DNA from: Bactericera cockerelli
Lineage: Eukaryota > Arthropoda > Insecta > Hemiptera > Triozidae
Length of the DNA: 64,000 nt
Reading direction: 5' to 3'
Assembly (NCBI GenBank): GCA_024516035.1
Contig: CM044967.1
Location: forward strand, 14,783,363 to 14,847,362
Shown here piece after piece: positions 59,452 through 64,000 of the stretch (its first letter is position 1; each line of letters opens with the position of its first letter). The notes under the pieces are model-generated. The model was not told the DNA's origin, did no database searches, and worked only from the letters and a program-made list of their open reading frames with translations. The position numbers and the translations under genes were made by a program.

Positions 59452-59612
59452 ATCAGTATAAGAAAAGTGAGAAGTTGTACTAGATGTAATATATCAGCAA
59501 CATACGCTGGACACTGTTTCGAGCCTATTTGCTTCATCAGCGGTATATATTTTGAGTTTCTATGTTCATCAACTACCTTCTCTATTTTAATCAGTATAAA
59601 CAGAAAGTGAGA
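59452..59612 (-). mobile_element. Short tandem element carrying a hammerhead motif (candidate retrozyme)
   Basis: CAGTATAAG...AAAGTGAGAAGTTGTA...GATGTAATA at 59452-59490 recurs as CAGTATAAAC...AAAGTGAGAAGTTGTAAGATG at 59581-59610, a direct spacing of about 129 bases. The intervening monomer contains the hammerhead core. The second unit is truncated. Animal retrozymes are short tandem repeats each bearing a type-I hammerhead (family knowledge). The monomer here is shorter than those usually reported. Confidence 0.55.
59495..59556 (-). ncRNA. Candidate type-I hammerhead self-cleaving ribozyme
   Basis: On the minus strand the core elements come in the correct order. They are ATACCG (stem I), CTGATGA (59540-59534), a short stem II AGC/GCT with loop AAATAG, GAAAC (59520-59516), a minimal stem III (C-AGT-G), the cleavage triplet GTC (59512-59510) and CAGCGTAT closing stem I. 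Outer AATAT/ATATT pairing extends stem I past a bulge. A tiny stem III is typical of hammerheads in Penelope-like elements and retrozymes. The weak points are one unpaired base next to GAAA, so the first stem II pair is lost, and bulges in stem I. Activity is therefore uncertain. A diverged copy at 30951 supports the motif being real. Confidence 0.55.
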
Positions 59613-60793
59613 AGTTGTAAGATGTAATACAGAACATTCTCTTTAGCAAATAATAATTGCAACTTTACTGTTGCTAGATAAGGTTTATCTAGCTTTATTT
59701 GGGGGAGAAGCTTCTGTTTTTGACTTATTCGCTTTTTTAACACCTAGGAAAAGGAACATTTTTAAACATATGCATAAAAAGAATAGTTAGCACTTAGCCA
59801 TAGGAACTCTATTTAAAACTCTTTTTATCACTTAGGAATGGGAACTTAATTTTTTAATTAAGGAATACGGAATTATCAACACTTATTATGGAATAGGCAC
59901 AAACTTTTTATTTAGATGTTAATGGGATATACTACCGAATTTCGAGAGAGAATTCTGACGCTGGGGGAATGTTGTAACAAATTTGTTACAACATTTACAA
60001 AATTTGTACAACTATGCTGATGCGATGTGTTAGTTTGCCAAATTTAAAGAACACGCGATTTTAATGGATTAATCTAACGGTAGGCAATTAATTCTAATAA
60101 TTATGAATGACAATATTTAAAAAAATCAATTATATTTAAAAATAGCCAGACCGTTTTTACTGTCAGGTATAAGAGAATCAAAATTCTCGACAGCGAGAAC
60201 ATTGTTGGAATTTTTAAAATAGAAAAATGAAATCTCATTAAGGTCTTCCTGAAATCAAGCCTGACAGAATTCCCAGTATATTAGCCTGCCCTCGTTATAG
60301 ATATTATTTTAAAATCTCGAAAAAAAAGTAATTTCAAAATATGCCATTATGAACCTGAGCTGCAAAACATCAGGAAGGTAATTTATCTTCCTCTTGTTAG
60401 AAGTATGAATATCCGACTGAACACAGCTTCTCAGCCTTTGTAATTATTAGCTGGCGTTTTTGTAGGAAATAATGATATGCAGTGTTTTTTTTTTCAAATC
60501 TCTTCTCCATGAGCTTTTGTTCATTGACATGTTTTACTAGGGGAGGTATTTCACCAAACCTCCTCTCCCAAGCTTCTTGTAACTCGCCTAAAATGCTGTA
60601 AAATTCTTTTAAAGGAAATCTTAGGTTTACTCAGTGTGGAGTAAGTGGGTAGTGACAACATGTTATGGATTCGTAATTTACAACTAGATATATATTACAT
60701 ATTACTATTTAAGATAATTACTTACTTAAAAGTGTATTTTAAAATCATGATGTAGTGAGGAATCTGATGTACCTAATTTTTAAAAGTTATCAT
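59613..60793. other. AT-rich intergenic DNA with a 28-bp perfect palindrome
   Basis: No gene is supported. The only structure noted is the palindrome at 59968-59995. Confidence 0.4.
59968..59995. repeat. Perfect 28-bp palindrome
   Basis: AATGTTGTAACAAA joined to TTTGTTACAACATT is self-complementary over 28 bases with no spacer. It is followed by the related ACAAAATTTGTACAAC. Confidence 0.85.
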
Positions 60794-60943
60794 ATATTAC
60801 GTGTTTATTACGACGTGATATCACAATTACTCAAAAATTCTTACTCAAACTCGCCCCACTAAATCTTTGCTAAACTTGGGACTCGAACCACCAACCTCCG
60901 GTGACGCGTCCACCACACACTGATAGAGCTACACTGATAGGTC
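60794..60943 (-). mobile_element. tRNA-derived SINE, family C
   Basis: The reverse complement has a TAGCTCTATCAGTGTG head with a small duplication, GGAGGTTGGTGGTTCGAGTC (B box) and CCAAGTTTAGC. The body GGCGAGTTTGAGTAAG...GTGATATCACG and AACACGTAATAT tail follow. Confidence 0.75.
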
Positions 60944-61581
60944 AGAAATATCATGGAATAAATGAAATAATAGGAAAACTTGATCAAAATTAGAATTAAA
61001 AATCTGCTATCAAGATAAAATGGCTTTCCAGTGGGCGGAAACTCTACGAATGGAAGTGAGCGTTGTCGATGAAGTTACAATTTTGGAACTGAATCAATAG
61101 AACTTGAATTATTTTGGTCTAAGTAATACTGGTTTCTCTGTAAATCATGTTCGACCCGTCAGGTAAGTATATACAATTTTATTACACAACAACAACAAAA
61201 AATCTCAAACGGGCCCCACTGCCTCAGCTCTACTACTTGTTCCCATTCGAGAGTTAAAAACATGACTGAATATACCGGGATTTAACAAGTCACATTCTGG
61301 AATTCTAAAACTTAAAACATACAACCTGTTGATTACTTGGTACATCGTTTATTGTTTAATAGTATGCCTATGCAGGCATTGTATAGGTTTCGAACATTGG
61401 AATTATTTCTAGGTAACGTATGTTTTATTATAGTAGATATTGTGTAAAATCATATTACAATAAAATAAAATTGATTGATATTGTGTAATATTCAGAAGAG
61501 TACCTGATCTACTCAAATCCATAAAATTGAGATGGATTTGAATCAGCTTCTACTTAAAATCTATCTTGATAAAGTAATGCA

Positions 61582-61655
61582 TGAGCTTGGGACTCGAACC
61601 ACCGACCTCCAGTTAACGAGTCCACCGGCTGAACGATCGAGCTACGAAGGTGTAG
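61582..61655 (-). mobile_element. SINE family C, head only
   Basis: The reverse complement reads ACCTTCGTAGCTCGATCGTT, CAGCCGGTGGACTCGTTAAC and GGAGGTCGGTGGTTCGAGTC. The body is missing, so this is a 3'-truncated copy or a head joined to other sequence. Confidence 0.65.
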
Positions 61656-61710
61656 GTTCAAAATAATAAACTAGAATACCTAGTTTTTTGGTGAGAAGCC
61701 TTATCTTAAA

Positions 61711-61908
61711 TAATCCTTCGATAGCAAAGAAAAGGGTTATGTGAACTAATACATCTAAATTCACTTGTTTTTTAGTGTGTTTTGTTGCAAAGAAAGTCAC
61801 GAAAGCGAAGTAATCTTTCGATAGCAAACAAAAGTGTTTAAACCAATACATCTAAATTTACCTACTTGTTTTTTAGTATGTTTTGTGAAAAGAAAGTCAC
61901 AAAAGCGA
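61711..61908. repeat. 100-bp tandem duplication
   Basis: TAATCYTTCGATAGCAAASAAAAG starts at 61711 and 61811. Both units end with GAAAGTCAC(G/A)AAAGCGA. The second unit has small indels, including an added CCTA. Confidence 0.85.
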
Positions 61909-62590
61909 TTCCTAAAAGTCCCTTTCGCGCCACGTTCATTACATTTTAATACTATTGCACTGCTACCATAAAAAAGAACGCGCTCAATATCCCTAACGAT
62001 TCCGATAAAAACTCAAATATTTACCTAAAGCTAGAATAAAAGTTAACGTTCGACCGTAAGAGACAAATAAAAAAGCCATTTTTTTTCGTGTCCTCAAGGT
62101 ATTTCACTGATGACATTACATCTATTTTACAGAGGTGGTCTTCACGAGCTAGTGACCATAAAAAAATGTTAATGCTCTTTCTAATAAAATATGTTATAGG
62201 TCTATTGAACATGTGCATGAATGTAGTAGTTAAAAAATAGATTTATGTATACATTTATAGTAAGCACTAAGCAGAAAGTACGTTGGGTAAGTAGTAAGTA
62301 CATACAAAATGGGGTGGAAAGTAAGTTGACTTTCTCTTGGCAAAACTTGGGTTCAGGTTATCGGTACCATTATTATACTAACTTTATTATATTGTTCAGA
62401 TCGCCATAATTATATTAGTTATACTACTCTTTTGGATGCTTTCTTCTACAATTCTCCATAAGATCGGTGGTTTATTATTGAATAATATTAAAAAAATTGT
62501 CTGATGTATCACTATAGGAAAATTTGGCAGTGAGACAATCAAGTGCCATGATCTCTTAATTTTAAAATGAATTCCTTTCAAATAATCATA

Positions 62591-62662
62591 AGAAGTCCTT
62601 TGTTTTTTTCTAATCTAATCTAATCTAAAAACATCTAATAAACAGAAGTCCTTTGTTTTTTG
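62591..62662. repeat. 18-bp direct repeat around a TAATC microsatellite
   Basis: AGAAGTCCTTTGTTTTTT occurs at about 62591 and 62645, enclosing TAATCTAATCTAATCTAAAA. Confidence 0.65.
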
Positions 62663-64000
62663 CATGGCATGCAAGCACTATACTGTCTATTATCTCAAAA
62701 ATTAAACAAAATAAATCGGTATTGACTCTCTCAGTACGTTAGGTAATCAACCTTTCCAAACGCATCCTTTTACATAGTAACCACGAAAATAAACTCGATT
62801 CAGTTGCATCCATAAGTTTCATATCTCCAGAAGCAATAATAATTGCAATAAAAAAAATCATACAAAAAAGTTATGGGTACTCAAAAATGTCAATTTTTAA
62901 TATTTGAAGACTTTTATTTTTCCTAGCATTTATGAAGAGATATAAATTTTGCAAGTTGTAAGAAGTTGAAGATTTCATTGGTTTTTTGAGTGTCTAAACA
63001 GCATGCATGGGTTATGGCTCCATATTTTATCTAGCTAATGTATCAGGCCGAACCAGTATTGTATTGGATGAGAGAAAGGGCAGAAATAGGGAAAATTATG
63101 TAGTCATGATGTGCAATGTCACCTGAAAATGCATTAAGCAAATTCTATTGTGGTTTCCAAGAAACTGACAGAAGGAATAGAGGAGTTCGAGAGCATCCAG
63201 CAAACATAAAGAATAATCTTGGAAATGACAAAAGAATCAAATCAGCGGCTATGAACTCACATAGCTCAAGAGTTCCAAGACAGGGCAACAACAAAAACAA
63301 GAAGAAGCCACTGTCATTTTTTTTCCTGGTGGAAAAATCTCGGGCCAGTGATGATTATAATATCTCGCTGGTTTGCTCTTACAATGACCAACTTCCGTGG
63401 TGTTGTCAATGGATCTTCTGAACAGTAGGTCATATATTTTCAAGATCCCGATTGAAGCAATCCCGATTGCTTCTTTATGGGGTAGAACGCCACTTTCTTC
63501 TATTAAAATCATTCTGAGAGATGGATTCATATAACACTCCCTGAGTAAACTAACCAGCTTGTAGTAGGTCCGAAATTACTGTGGATCAGAAAATGGAAGT
63601 AGATGACGACGAAAACCCAAGTATTGTGCTTCTGAGAATAAAGCTTAGAAATCTTACTAAAGTATAAAATGTAATGAAATTGAAAATATACAATGTAAAG
63701 AAAAACTATTAACAAAATTAAATGTATTTTTAATGTTTAATAACAAAAAGCAAATAAAACTACGCCAGTGAAAACGTTTGGAAATTCGAAACGTACATTA
63801 ACTGATTCAATATGGCGCTTTTTTATGAATAAGCAACGCAAGTGTGTCTTTTAATGTTACATTAAGAACGAAAAAGACTGACGTGTTAAAAGAAGAAGAA
63901 AAGAGAACTCCATAAATCGTTAAATATAGAACTAGTGGCAAATATCAAAAAATATTCAAGCATTAATTATGGTGAAGATTTGCTAGAAATTCGAAGAGAT
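62663..64000. other. AT-rich intergenic DNA
   Basis: No gene is supported. Frames at 63116-63530 on both strands carry no recognisable motif. Confidence 0.4.

Noticed and set aside
9116..61655. tRNA genes at the A-box/B-box matches
   Set aside because: All matches have attached non-tRNA bodies, shared among copies, and lack complete cloverleaf pairing. They are SINE heads.

Overview
The window looks like arthropod nuclear DNA, most likely an insect and possibly a sap-sucking hemipteran such as a planthopper. The supports are one intron-containing RR-2 cuticular protein gene, very AT-rich intergenic DNA, and a dense load of tRNA-derived SINEs, 5'-truncated LINE tails, foldback MITEs and minisatellites. 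The species guess is inference. The arthropod assignment rests mainly on the chitin-binding Rebers-Riddiford domain. No prokaryotic operons, rRNA genes, CRISPR arrays or intact tRNA genes are visible.

One protein-coding gene is well supported. It is a two-exon cuticular protein on the minus strand (38213-39792) with a TATA box at 39849-39856. Exon 1 encodes nine residues. A 1.09 kb intron splits the signal peptide. Exon 2 carries the rest of the signal peptide, an RR-2 chitin-binding domain and an Asn/Tyr/Pro-rich tail. The intron holds a decayed LINE tail whose poly(A) directly abuts a SINE, and that SINE ends about 20 bp from the splice acceptor.

The rest is accessory DNA. Three multi-copy tRNA-derived SINE families (A, B and C) and several singleton tRNA-like heads are scattered along the window. 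A 5S-rRNA-derived SINE with a long poly(A) tail and target-site duplication lies at 58449-58758, and a decayed relative lies at 19889-19990. Three LINE 3' remnants lie at 4760-5582, 38903-39300 and 40960-41143. A roughly 700 bp complex repeat occurs once at 26845 and as a head-to-tail pair at 42130-43584. A 2.0 kb non-autonomous DNA transposon with perfect 29 bp inverted ends spans 55143-57134. It contains many copies of a short motif and a 27 bp tandem repeat. A pogo/Tigger-like MITE lies at 12181-12457, and a four-member foldback MITE family occurs at 37032, 37474, 41186 and 54918.

The most unusual signal is a candidate type-I hammerhead ribozyme on the minus strand at about 59495-59556. 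It sits in a short tandem element whose flanking motif recurs at least seven times in the window. A diverged second hammerhead-like copy lies on the plus strand at 30950-31050. This resembles the small ribozyme-bearing retroelements (retrozymes) reported in animals. Long stretches between these items, especially 5583-9115, 27556-30940, 32019-37031, 44400-53900 and 62666-64000, show no gene I can support.
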